NCBI GenBank assembly: GCA_027009605.1
Contig: JALVCY010000704.1
Coordinates: 1-6,293 of the forward strand
Source: Saprospiraceae bacterium
GTDB lineage: Bacteria > Bacteroidota > Bacteroidia > Chitinophagales > Saprospiraceae
DNA length: 6,293 nucleotides
Reading direction: 5' to 3'
Of this stretch, positions 1 through 6,209 are shown in pieces. Each line of letters begins with the position of its first letter. The first letter of the stretch is position 1. A program made the position numbers and the translations under genes. The notes under the pieces are model-generated. The model was not told the origin of the DNA. It searched no databases and worked only from the letters and a program-made list of their open reading frames with translations.

Positions 1-346
1 TGCTTGCGCCAAATATTTTGGCAAAAAATTGTAAATTCTCTTCAACCGTCAAATCTTGATATAAGGAAAACTGTCCGGGCATATAGCCGATGATTTTACG
101 GATTTCCTTATAGTCTTTTTTTACATTAAAACCAAAAGTCTGCGCCGTGCCTGAAGTCGGCAACATCAAACTGGTCAAAATCCTAAACAGCGTCGTTTTG
201 CCGCCCCCATCCGGCCCGATAATGCCAAACAATTCATTGTGTTCTACATTAAAGGAGATGGACTTTAAAGCCTCCGCATTGGGATAGGTTTTGACCAAGT
301 CTTTGACCTGTATGGCATAAGGTATAGATTGCGCTGACGTGTCCAT
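1..346 (-). CDS. ABC-2-type transporter ATP-binding protein, N-terminal part (YbhF-like), cut by window edge
   Basis: This is the first 115 codons of an ABC ATPase reading leftwards from an ATG at 346-344; the rest lies outside the window. Visible parts are an N-terminal strand (IQVKDLVKTYPNAEALKSI, residues 12-30), a Walker A P-loop GPDGGGKT at 44-51, and the segment around the Q-loop, IGYMPGQFSLYQDLTVEENL, at 86-105. The PDGxGKTT form of Walker A and the FSLYxDLTVEENL stretch are typical of ATPases that power ABC-2 drug/lipid exporters such as YbhF. The usual Q-loop glutamine position (MPQ) reads MPG here, with Gln one residue later. The ATG lies 2 nt after the stop of the membrane-fusion gene, so the two are almost certainly co-transcribed and translationally coupled. 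It would hydrolyse ATP in the cytoplasm to drive export through a permease expected just left of the window. Walker B, the signature motif and the H-loop cannot be seen. Confidence 0.93.
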   Translation of the reverse strand, partial: MDTSAQSIPYAIQVKDLVKTYPNAEALKSISFNVEHNELFGIIGPDGGGKTTLFRILTSLMLPTSGTAQTFGFNVKKDYKEIRKIIGYMPGQFSLYQDLTVEENLQFFAKIFGAS

Positions 347-348
347 TC

Positions 349-1266
349 CTATTTTTTTTCTTGTTGTTCTGACTCCGTTTGGCGTCCATTCAGCCACACT
401 TCTCCGGGCATGCCTATTTTTAATACTCCGTCATTGGGAATAGCAATTTTTACGGCATAAGTCAAATTGACTCGCTCTTCTTTGGTCTGCACAATCTTCG
501 GTGTAAATTCTGCTTCTTCCGAAATCCAAGTCACCCGCCCTTGATAGGTTTTGTCCGGGTCAATGTGTACGTTGACAACTTGATCGAGCTTTAATTGTGC
601 ATATTGATTACCGGAAAAGTAAGCTCTCAGGTAAAGCGTATCCATTTTGGCCAATTTAATGAGTGGAATCTGTGGGGCAACCATTTCTCCGGCATTGACA
701 AATTTTTGAGTCACACGCCCCCTTGTAGGAGCATAAATCTTGGCTTTTCTGATTCGGTCATTAATAATATCAATCTGCTTGCGCAACGGATTGACTTGCG
801 CAAAAATGCTCTTATTCGCAATTTCGACTTTTTCTTGAGCGACTTTAATTTGTTGCTCCAAAACCGCCAATTTGTTATTAACATCATCCATTTGCTTTTG
901 CGTAGCCACACTATCTCTTAGTAATCCGGCGACCCTTTGCCGTTCACTCAACAGGACATCTTTTCGCTTTTGCAAAAGTGAAATTTCCGGACCTGCTGTT
1001 TGTTTTTTTGCATAAATCGCTGATATAGAAGCCTTTACCTGCTCTCGCTGAAGCGTCAAAGCACTCGTATCAACGACACCCAATAATTGATTCTTTTTCA
1101 ACAAATCCCCTTCGTTTGGAGAAAAGCTCAATAATTTTCCGGGGGCTTCCGGATAGATGAGCCATTCGTCTGCTTCAAAATTGCCATAGGCATCTGCCAA
1201 CTGCACCTGCTCTTTACATCCTGACCAGATCAAGACCATCAGGAATGGAATGATTATTTTATTCAT
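349..1266 (-). CDS. HlyD/YbhG-type periplasmic adaptor (membrane-fusion) lipoprotein of ABC efflux system
   Basis: A 305-residue adaptor that would bridge an inner-membrane ABC exporter to the outer-membrane channel. The N-terminus MNKIIIPFLMVLIWSGC is a lipoprotein-type signal with Cys17 as the likely lipidated residue; position -3 is Trp, so the lipobox is not textbook. Residues about 35-70 form the first half of the lipoyl domain (YPEAPGKLLSFSPNEGDLL). Residues 72-175 are a charged, heptad-like alpha-hairpin. Residues 176-207 complete the lipoyl domain (IYAPTRGRVTQKFVNAGEMV), and 208-295 form the beta-barrel/membrane-proximal part. The stretch EFTPKIVQTKEERVNLTYAVKI at 253-274 matches the FTPKxVQT..ER pattern I know from YbhG-like adaptors. 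The ATG is preceded by a weak AAGAG. It lies 47 nt downstream of tolC and 2 nt upstream of the ATPase, in a classic tolC-hlyD-ABC order. The substrate is not evident. Confidence 0.95.
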   Translation of the reverse strand: MNKIIIPFLMVLIWSGCKEQVQLADAYGNFEADEWLIYPEAPGKLLSFSPNEGDLLKKNQLLGVVDTSALTLQREQVKASISAIYAKKQTAGPEISLLQKRKDVLLSERQRVAGLLRDSVATQKQMDDVNNKLAVLEQQIKVAQEKVEIANKSIFAQVNPLRKQIDIINDRIRKAKIYAPTRGRVTQKFVNAGEMVAPQIPLIKLAKMDTLYLRAYFSGNQYAQLKLDQVVNVHIDPDKTYQGRVTWISEEAEFTPKIVQTKEERVNLTYAVKIAIPNDGVLKIGMPGEVWLNGRQTESEQQEKK

Positions 1267-1313
1267 TTTTTCTCTTTTTTCATTTATTTGAAATGGATGG
1301 TTTCAATACGAAC

Positions 1314-2600
1314 TCAATTCATAGACCAACCTTTTTGTATTGATTGCTTAGTTTTCAAGAATTGAATTTGTATTTCTTTAGCGGCTATGGCCAATTGTAT
1401 TTGTGATTTTTTATTGACTTCCGTCAAATAATCCAACGAAGTGGCCACCCCGTTTTTAAATAACTTGTTGACTTCATCGACAATGACTTCTTGCATTTTT
1501 AAACGTTTCTTTTCTCCGGTAATGGCAGATTGAATATTATCAATTTCGGTGGCCATTTGGACATCCATAATATTTTGCTGCAAAGTAAAAGCTTGCTCCT
1601 GCTTATCCACCAGTTGTTGCTGAATATCCAACTGTTGACCAATCTTCTTACTCTTCCCCCAGTCCGTGATAGGCCATGACAACTTCAGTCCGGCAATGCC
1701 ATAAGGACTAAAAGAATCATCAAATAAATTAATCGGATTCGGGATTCCGACCCCGGCTTGCGCAAAGGCAGATAGCTTTAATTTTTTTTCTGCCAAGGAA
1801 ATATTTTTAGTAAGATTTAGTTTCTTTTTGTACTCCCTAAACAATTGATATTCAGGACGTTCTGCTTGTTCAGCCGCATCAATTTTAAATTGTGTCTGTG
1901 CCGTAAACTTGGCACCTGTGAACGTATTTAAAATCTGAACTAGCCCTTTTTTCTGCTGTGCAATATCACTAATTTGGTTTTCAATTTTAACAATTTCCGC
2001 TTCCAATCTATGGACATCTAATTTGGTGGCGACTCCCCCTTTTACTGCTTTTTGTAATTGAGCACGTTTTAGATTCAAGTCATTTTTAATACTTTCCAGC
2101 AACTGCTTTTTACTATCCAAAAGATGAATACCATAAAATAATTCAGCAACCTTCATCTTAATTCCATACAGCTTTGTTTTGGTTTCTTGCTGCTTAATAT
2201 TCATTTCTTGGTTGAGCACATTGGTTTTTACTTCCGGAAGATTTCCATTGAGAATGGGATAGAGCAATTGTCCGTACAATTTTGCCTTATACAACGGCAA
2301 CTCCTTCGTAATGGGATGCATCGGAATCGGCAAATCAAATTTTAAGGCTTCTGACTGAATCATCGCATCCGATTCTACGGACAACACCGGTTTTTTCGCC
2401 AATTGAGCCACGTCCTTATTGAGTTCTTGGATTTTTTGATAGGCATCTTGTGTAGAAGACAAGGCATTTTGTTGTGTGGCCAAATCAATACATTCGGTCA
2501 AACTCGTTGCCGTCTGCCCCCACAAGGCGGCACCGCTCAGTACTCCGGTAATCAAAAGAATCCATCTCAACCTATCTATTTTCTTTAAATAATTAACCAT
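1314..2600 (-). CDS. TolC-family outer membrane efflux protein
   Basis: A 428-residue outer-membrane factor that would form the exit duct of the tripartite exporter. The N-terminus has a basic stretch (KKIDRLR), a hydrophobic core at about 13-26 and a plausible signal peptidase site near ALWGQ-T (29/30). The mature protein is rich in long amphipathic helices. It shows the internal duplication of TolC proteins: KGGVATKLDVHRLEAE at 187-202 and KNGVATSLDYLTEVNK at 382-397 are equivalent positions of the two repeats. The segment SPYGIAGLKLSWPITDWGKSKK (298-319) resembles the second membrane beta-strand region plus the turn into the next helix, common in these proteins. Its length is normal for the family. 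The ATG lies 29 nt after the repressor stop and is itself inside a near-copy of the putative operator. No better start was found between this ATG and the tetR stop. It probably works with the downstream adaptor and ABC ATPase. Confidence 0.94.
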   Translation of the reverse strand: MVNYLKKIDRLRWILLITGVLSGAALWGQTATSLTECIDLATQQNALSSTQDAYQKIQELNKDVAQLAKKPVLSVESDAMIQSEALKFDLPIPMHPITKELPLYKAKLYGQLLYPILNGNLPEVKTNVLNQEMNIKQQETKTKLYGIKMKVAELFYGIHLLDSKKQLLESIKNDLNLKRAQLQKAVKGGVATKLDVHRLEAEIVKIENQISDIAQQKKGLVQILNTFTGAKFTAQTQFKIDAAEQAERPEYQLFREYKKKLNLTKNISLAEKKLKLSAFAQAGVGIPNPINLFDDSFSPYGIAGLKLSWPITDWGKSKKIGQQLDIQQQLVDKQEQAFTLQQNIMDVQMATEIDNIQSAITGEKKRLKMQEVIVDEVNKLFKNGVATSLDYLTEVNKKSQIQLAIAAKEIQIQFLKTKQSIQKGWSMN

Positions 2601-2608
2601 TTGGGTAA
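2593..2608. promoter_or_regulatory. Putative second operator of the efflux TetR regulator, overlapping the tolC start codon
   Basis: TTAACCATTTGGGTAA is a 7-2-7 inverted repeat with one mismatch and shares 15 of 16 bases with the perfect site at 3238-3253; the last 12 bases (CCATTTGGGTAA) are identical. The tolC initiation codon (2600-2598 on the minus strand) lies inside it. If bound, it would let the repressor act on tolC-hlyD-ABC separately from its own gene. Binding is inference. Confidence 0.55.
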
Positions 2609-2624
2609 ATTTTAAAAAAGCAAA

Positions 2625-2656
2625 AAAAATTAGGGTCTCAACCCATCTTGAACAAA
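2625..2656 (-). promoter_or_regulatory. Possible internal promoter for tolC
   Basis: On the minus strand, TTTG (2656-2653) is followed after 20 nt by TAATTTTT (2632-2625), one base off the Bacteroidota TAnnTTTG -7 element. It covers the end of tetR and would start transcription just ahead of the operator copy at 2593-2608. AT-rich runs can produce such matches by chance, so this is tentative. Confidence 0.3.
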
Positions 2657-3235
2657 TTGTTTAATCCAGTCCTTACGCCTCTCCATCAATTCCAAAAAAT
2701 CTTGGGTCTCCATATCCAAAATCAACTCCATCACCGGACGACCCACAAAAGGAAAAGCACAAAGAGACACTATGCTAATCATCAGCTGAAAAGGGTCGGT
2801 CTCCTTTATCTTTCCTTCCTGCGCTTCTTGTTGCAATTGTACCAAAAAAGGTACCGGATTAGGTATTTTACCACCCTTTAACATACTGGAAATCAATCTA
2901 TTAGGGTCTCTATTCAATTCACAAACCACATGGGAAATAAAGAATGGATTTTTCAGAAGCACCTCCATATAACGATCCACAAACTGACCTATTTTTGTCA
3001 AAACATCTGTATCTTTCGCCGAAAGAATATCATTCAACTCCGGGGAGACGGCATCAAATATCTCAAAGAATACCGCATTAAACAAAGCATTTTTGGACTT
3101 AAAATAGTAGTGCAAAAGCCCTTTGTTGATGCCGGCTTGGTCTGCTATTTCTTGCATACGTGCCCCGGCAAAGCCTTTTTTAGTGAAGACTTCTTTGGCG
3201 GCTGCCAGGATGATATTTTTTGTGTCTTTTTCCAT
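2630..3235 (-). CDS. TetR/AcrR-family transcriptional repressor of the efflux operon
   Basis: A 201-residue TetR-type regulator. Residues about 7-53 form the DNA-binding domain (IILAAAKEVFTKKGFAGARMQEIADQAGINKGLLHYYFKSKNALF), with the helix-turn-helix at about 26-46 and the usual YYFKSK end. The rest is the helical ligand-binding/dimer domain. It is the first gene of the minus-strand efflux operon, 29 nt upstream of tolC. The open frame extends 27 codons further upstream to an ATG at 3316. I prefer the ATG at 3235, because the TetR domain starts right there, the length is then typical, and the extra stretch would run through the putative operator and promoter. A perfect inverted repeat lies 2 bp upstream of this start, suggesting autorepression released by a compound that the pump exports. 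The ligand is unknown. Confidence 0.93.
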   Translation of the reverse strand: MEKDTKNIILAAAKEVFTKKGFAGARMQEIADQAGINKGLLHYYFKSKNALFNAVFFEIFDAVSPELNDILSAKDTDVLTKIGQFVDRYMEVLLKNPFFISHVVCELNRDPNRLISSMLKGGKIPNPVPFLVQLQQEAQEGKIKETDPFQLMISIVSLCAFPFVGRPVMELILDMETQDFLELMERRKDWIKQFVQDGLRP

Positions 3236-3237
3236 AT

Positions 3238-3253
3238 TTACCCATTTGGGTAA
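3238..3253. promoter_or_regulatory. Putative TetR operator upstream of the efflux tetR gene
   Basis: TTACCCATTTGGGTAA is a perfect inverted repeat with 7-bp arms (TTACCCA/TGGGTAA) and a 2-bp centre, ending 2 bp before the tetR start codon. Its size and position, just downstream of a candidate -7 element, suit a TetR dimer blocking initiation. A near-copy at the tolC start supports a functional role. Which protein binds it is inference. Confidence 0.75.
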
Positions 3254-3255
3254 TA

Positions 3256-3287
3256 CAAAGGAGCGGGTTATTTTTATTAATGTCAAG
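3256..3287 (-). promoter_or_regulatory. Candidate promoter of the efflux tetR operon
   Basis: On the minus strand, CTTG (3287-3284) is followed after 20 nt by CTCCTTTG (3263-3256). The TTTG half of the Bacteroidota -7 element is present but the leading TA is not. The element ends 2 bp before the operator at 3253-3238, so a bound repressor would cover the start point. This is the best candidate I see in the 145-bp divergent gap. Confidence 0.4.
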
Positions 3288-3359
3288 TTTGGGGTGAATT
3301 TTTTTATATGAAGCACATTGACCTTCCCGGCTTCTATTCCACAATCTTGAAAATAAACC

Positions 3360-3367
3360 TATATTTG
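3360..3367 (+). promoter_or_regulatory. -7 promoter element (TAnnTTTG) for the BtuF-like gene
   Basis: TATATTTG is a full match to the Bacteroidota -7 consensus and ends 13 bp before the GTG start at 3381, implying a very short leader. No convincing -33 TTTG is found at the usual distance. Nothing else is evident in the 3264-3359 part of the gap besides the oppositely directed promoter candidate. Confidence 0.5.
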
Positions 3368-3380
3368 CCTAAAAAAAATT

Positions 3381-4118
3381 GTGCGTATCATTTCCTTAGT
3401 GCCTTCGATAACTGAATTATTATTTGACTTGGGGCTGGAAAAAGAGCTGGTTGGAGTCACCCGTTTTTGCATTTTTCCCGCAAGGGCTCGCAAGGAGAAA
3501 GTCATCATCGGCGGCACCAAAAATCTAAAATTAGACCGGATACGTGAGCTAAAACCGGATCTCATTATTGGAGACCAAGAAGAAAACACGAAGGAGCAAA
3601 TGGAAATTTTGGCTCAAGAATTCCCGGTTTGGCTTTCTAGTATTCGCAGTTTTAATGATGCTTTGGAGATGATTCAAAAAGTAGGCCTACTGACAAACAG
3701 GGAGTCGCTTGCGCAAAAAATAATTGACCGGATACAAGCTAATTTCGATAGGTTGAAGCCACCAACCCCTTCATTATCAGTAGCTTATCTTATTTGGCAA
3801 GACCCGTTGATGGTGGCGGCTTCAAATACTTTTATTCATGAGATGATTTTAAGAGCCGGATTTTCCAATGTTTTTGATTATCAAAAGCGCTATCCTGAAA
3901 TTTCCGGAAACGAACTCCAAGCTGCCCGGCCTGACATCATTTTTTTATCATCTGAGCCATATCCTTTTGCTGAAAAGCACTTTGCCTATTTTCAAAAGAT
4001 AGTTCCTGATGCAAACGTAACTTTGGTCGATGGAACTTATTTTTCTTGGTACGGTAGCCGCATGGTGGGGGCTGTGGGGTATTTCAATAAAATTTACCAG
4101 AATCTTTCTTCAAGCTAG
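3381..4118 (+). CDS. BtuF-like helical-backbone metal receptor (periplasmic-binding-protein fold), no signal peptide
   Basis: A 245-residue protein of the BtuF/FecB substrate-binding fold. The first lobe begins RIISLVPSITELLFDLGLEKELVGVTRFCIFP (2-33) and continues with IGGTKNLKLDRIRELKPDLIIGDQEEN (43-69), the pattern of cobalamin/metal-chelate receptors. The second lobe contains YLIWQDPLMVAASNTFIHEMILRAG (136-160) and ARPDIIFLSSEPYPF (182-196), and ends with VDGTYFSWYGSRM (216-228). The start is GTG; the frame stays open only to 3357 with no ATG or TTG, and the domain begins immediately, so the product has no export signal. Classical BtuF proteins are periplasmic, so this copy either acts in the cytoplasm or is exported some other way. 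No permease or ATPase for uptake is adjacent. Its ligand (corrinoid, haem-like or other chelate) cannot be read from the sequence. It appears to be transcribed alone. Confidence 0.85.
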   Translation: MRIISLVPSITELLFDLGLEKELVGVTRFCIFPARARKEKVIIGGTKNLKLDRIRELKPDLIIGDQEENTKEQMEILAQEFPVWLSSIRSFNDALEMIQKVGLLTNRESLAQKIIDRIQANFDRLKPPTPSLSVAYLIWQDPLMVAASNTFIHEMILRAGFSNVFDYQKRYPEISGNELQAARPDIIFLSSEPYPFAEKHFAYFQKIVPDANVTLVDGTYFSWYGSRMVGAVGYFNKIYQNLSSS

Positions 4119-4163
4119 CAACCTAGCCATCAGCAATCCACAAGCTCGCAGAAATAAACAAGC

Positions 4164-4191
4164 GTATTACTTGCAACTATGATAGTAATAC
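4164..4191. repeat. 8-bp inverted repeat GTATTACT-N12-AGTAATAC
   Basis: The arms at 4164-4171 and 4184-4191 are exactly complementary with a 12-bp spacer. The repeat covers the -33 region of the antiporter-operon promoter and overlaps the left arm of the longer dyad at 4167-4209. It could be a separate regulator half-site arrangement or an alternative hairpin. No function is proven. Confidence 0.5.
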
Positions 4192-4209
4192 TCTTATCTT
4201 TGCAAGTAA
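4167..4209. promoter_or_regulatory. Putative operator: 9-bp inverted repeat flanking the antiporter-operon promoter
   Basis: TTACTTGCA (4167-4175) and TGCAAGTAA (4201-4209) are perfect inverted copies separated by 25 bp. The left arm contains the -33 TTG, and the right arm contains the last bases of the -7 element and the predicted start-point region. A regulator bound to both arms would enclose the promoter. The adjacent TetR-family gene at 4220 is the obvious candidate, by inference. Confidence 0.6.
4171..4202 (+). promoter_or_regulatory. Promoter of the tetR-antiporter-nhaA operon
   Basis: TTG at 4171-4173 and TATCTTTG at 4195-4202 (full match to TAnnTTTG) are separated by 21 bp, a good Bacteroidota-type promoter. 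The -7 element ends 17 bp before the ATG at 4220, so the leader would be only about 10 nt. It sits in the 101-bp gap after the BtuF-like gene. Confidence 0.65.
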
Positions 4210-4219
4210 AGCAACTAAA

Positions 4220-4885
4220 ATGGAGCCTTTAGGCCTAAATATCCAAGTACAATCTAATCTGTACATCAAAAATCCGGACTCTTCTGCACTCGGCCGGGAG
4301 ATTCTAGCCAAAAGTATTGAGTTGATTAACCAAATAGGATTCGAGTCTTTTACTTTTAAGAAATTGAGTCAAGTGATACAATCGACGGAGAGTTCTATTT
4401 ATCGCTATTTTAAGAGCAAGCATAGTCTGCTGATTTATTTGACGAGCTGGTATTGGATGTGGGTAGATTACAAAATTGTGATGGCAACCACAAATATTGA
4501 TGATGCAAACACACGACTCAACAAGGCGATTACTGTCCTAACCCAACCCCTAAAAAAAGACAACTTCACTTCTTCTATCAATATTGAGTGGCTTGACCGA
4601 ATCATTATTAATGAGTCCATTAAAGCCTACCATACCGTCGATGTGGATAGCGAAAATAAAAAAGGTTTTTTTCAAGCCTATAAGAATGTAGTGAATCGAG
4701 TCGCTCAACTTGTCCAAGATGTAAACAGCTCGTTTCCCTTTCCGCACATGCTTGTTTCTACGGTGATTGAAGGCGCACACCAACAGCGGTTCTTTTCAGA
4801 ACACCTTCCCAATCTGACGGATGCGGACAAAACCGATGCTATCACCCAATTTTATCATCAAATGGTATTAAAAATGCTTGCCTAA
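4220..4885 (+). CDS. TetR/AcrR-family transcriptional regulator of the antiporter operon
   Basis: A 221-residue regulator. After a polar N-terminal extension of about 25 residues comes a TetR DNA-binding domain at about 26-72: GREILAKSIELINQIGFESFTFKKLSQVIQSTESSIYRYFKSKHSLL, with the helix-turn-helix around 45-64 and the YRYFKSK ending. The following TSWYWMWVDYKI and the helical remainder form the effector/dimer domain, which diverges from the efflux TetR at 2630-3235. The ATG at 4220 is the first start after the promoter, and no alternative start lies between it and the domain. The gene leads a tight group: its stop is 13 nt before the preferred antiporter ATG. The inverted repeats around its promoter suggest autoregulation, with control of the two downstream antiporters. 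The signal sensed is unknown; sodium, pH or membrane state would be guesses. Confidence 0.9.
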   Translation: MEPLGLNIQVQSNLYIKNPDSSALGREILAKSIELINQIGFESFTFKKLSQVIQSTESSIYRYFKSKHSLLIYLTSWYWMWVDYKIVMATTNIDDANTRLNKAITVLTQPLKKDNFTSSINIEWLDRIIINESIKAYHTVDVDSENKKGFFQAYKNVVNRVAQLVQDVNSSFPFPHMLVSTVIEGAHQQRFFSEHLPNLTDADKTDAITQFYHQMVLKMLA

Positions 4886-4898
4886 AACTTATCTGCCT

Positions 4899-6209
4899 AT
4901 GTTGCCTTTCTTGATGGCTATCAAACCGGAATATATCGTTATCATCAGTGCATCTCTGGTGATTATACTGAGTTTTATTTTTAATTTTATTTCCAGAAAA
5001 ACCAATATCCCAAGTGTACTTTTACTGATGCTACTTGGGGTTGGAATTCAATTTTTATATCCGGAAGCGAAGACCAATAAAATGCTTTCCAACGCACTGA
5101 TTATTGTCGGAAAAGTTGGATTAATCCTTATCGTCTTAGAAGCGGCGTTGGATTTAAAGCTAAAAAAGAATAAAATTAATCTGATTTTAAAGTCCTTTTT
5201 TATGGCACTGCTGGGGCTTCTAGGTAGTGCTTTTGCGGTAGGCTTTGTGCTTCAATATTTTTTGAATTCGACCTATTTTGTGGCTTTTGTTTATGCCGTT
5301 CCGTTATCCATTCTGAGTAGTGCGATTATTATCCCTAGTGTGGCAACCTGCGCACCTAAGAAGAAGGAATTTATGATTTACGAAAGCACATTTTCTGATA
5401 TTTTGGGGATTATTCTTTTTCAATTTTTGGTTAGTCCCAATGAATTCTACTCCACAAGTCATTTGGTTTTAAGTGTTTCCACAAATATCATCACCACCAT
5501 CATCGTTGCTATTGCCTTTGGATACTTGGCGGTGTGGGGCATTCAAAAGCTAACGAGCCATGTAAAGTTATTTTTAATTATAGCCGTCCTGATGCTGGTC
5601 TATGCCATTGGGTCTGTCTTTCATCTTTCGTCCTTAATTATTGTTTTGTTCTTTGGATTAATTTTGAATAATACGAATATTTTCTTTTCCGGAAGGCTGA
5701 AAAATGCCATTAACCCCGATAAGATAACTGATATTTTTAAGGAGTTCTATGTCATCACCTTAGAGTCTGCCTTTGTTTTGCGTACTTTTTTCTTTGTGAT
5801 TTTTGGGCTTTCGATTTCGCTTTATTCTTTATTTGACTATCATGTTGCCTTAAAAAGCCTTGTGATTATTGGGGTTTTATACCTTGTCCGTTTTATTTTC
5901 TTGAAATTGACTCTCCGAAAGGAAGGCATTTTCCCTGAGTTGTTTATTGCCCCCCGCGGCTTAATAACCATCTTGCTATTTTACACCATACCCAAAGCCT
6001 ACCAATTAGAAGGCTTTGACGAAGGAGTGTTGCTATTCACCATCTTGCTTTCCAGCTTAATCATGACCGTCTCCTTGATTATTGGTAAAAATAAGAATCT
6101 CAATCAAGTCATTCACGATTACGACGACTTGCAAACCACCATTGAATCCAGCTTGGAAGATGGACATTTAGGTATTTTAGACAAACCGGCAAAACCCAAC
6201 CAAACATGA
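4899..6209 (+). CDS. CPA-type Na+(K+)/H+ antiporter, integral membrane protein
   Basis: A 436-residue, very hydrophobic protein with about 11-13 membrane segments, resembling the Na_H_Exchanger fold of the CPA superfamily. It would exchange protons for sodium or another monovalent cation across the inner membrane. Telling motifs, numbered from the ATG at 4899, are KTNIPSVLLLMLLGVGIQF (34-52), LIVLEAALDLKL (77-88), the active-site-like YESTFSD (161-167) and FIAPRGLITILL (349-360) with the conserved helix arginine. Typical CPA1 proteins have ESxxND; here the Asn is Ser while Asp167 is kept. The helix usually carrying T-D-P reads SILSSAIIIPSVA. A polar, acidic C-terminal tail follows the last helix. 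Starts at TTG 4878 (overlapping tetR) or ATG 4914 are possible; no ribosome site decides, and ATG 4914 also fits well. The stop overlaps nhaA by ATGA. Direct evidence for the transported ion is lacking. Confidence 0.88.
   Translation: MLPFLMAIKPEYIVIISASLVIILSFIFNFISRKTNIPSVLLLMLLGVGIQFLYPEAKTNKMLSNALIIVGKVGLILIVLEAALDLKLKKNKINLILKSFFMALLGLLGSAFAVGFVLQYFLNSTYFVAFVYAVPLSILSSAIIIPSVATCAPKKKEFMIYESTFSDILGIILFQFLVSPNEFYSTSHLVLSVSTNIITTIIVAIAFGYLAVWGIQKLTSHVKLFLIIAVLMLVYAIGSVFHLSSLIIVLFFGLILNNTNIFFSGRLKNAINPDKITDIFKEFYVITLESAFVLRTFFFVIFGLSISLYSLFDYHVALKSLVIIGVLYLVRFIFLKLTLRKEGIFPELFIAPRGLITILLFYTIPKAYQLEGFDEGVLLFTILLSSLIMTVSLIIGKNKNLNQVIHDYDDLQTTIESSLEDGHLGILDKPAKPNQT

Noticed and set aside
595..921. 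108-codon plus-strand open frame inside the adaptor gene
   Set aside because: It lies entirely antisense within the strongly supported hlyD-type gene and its translation resembles no protein family; a shadow frame.
1288..1306. Inverted repeat TTGAAA-N7-TTTCAA in the tolC-hlyD gap
   Set aside because: A 6-bp AT-rich stem inside an operon without terminator features; easily due to chance.
2930..3253. 107-codon plus-strand open frame antisense to tetR
   Set aside because: Complement of the TetR coding frame with no recognisable domain.
3236..3316. 27-codon upstream extension of the efflux tetR frame to an ATG at 3316
   Set aside because: The extension is not part of the TetR fold and would read through the operator and promoter candidates; ATG 3235 gives the normal length.
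4114..4127. Stem-loop GCTAG-CAAC-CTAGC overlapping the stop codon of the BtuF-like gene
   Set aside because: The stem is only 5 bp and no T-run follows, so it is not a credible intrinsic terminator.
4878..4898. TTG start for the antiporter at 4878, overlapping the end of tetR
   Set aside because: ATGs at 4899 and 4914 are available just downstream, no ribosome site favours TTG, and the extra residues add nothing recognisable.
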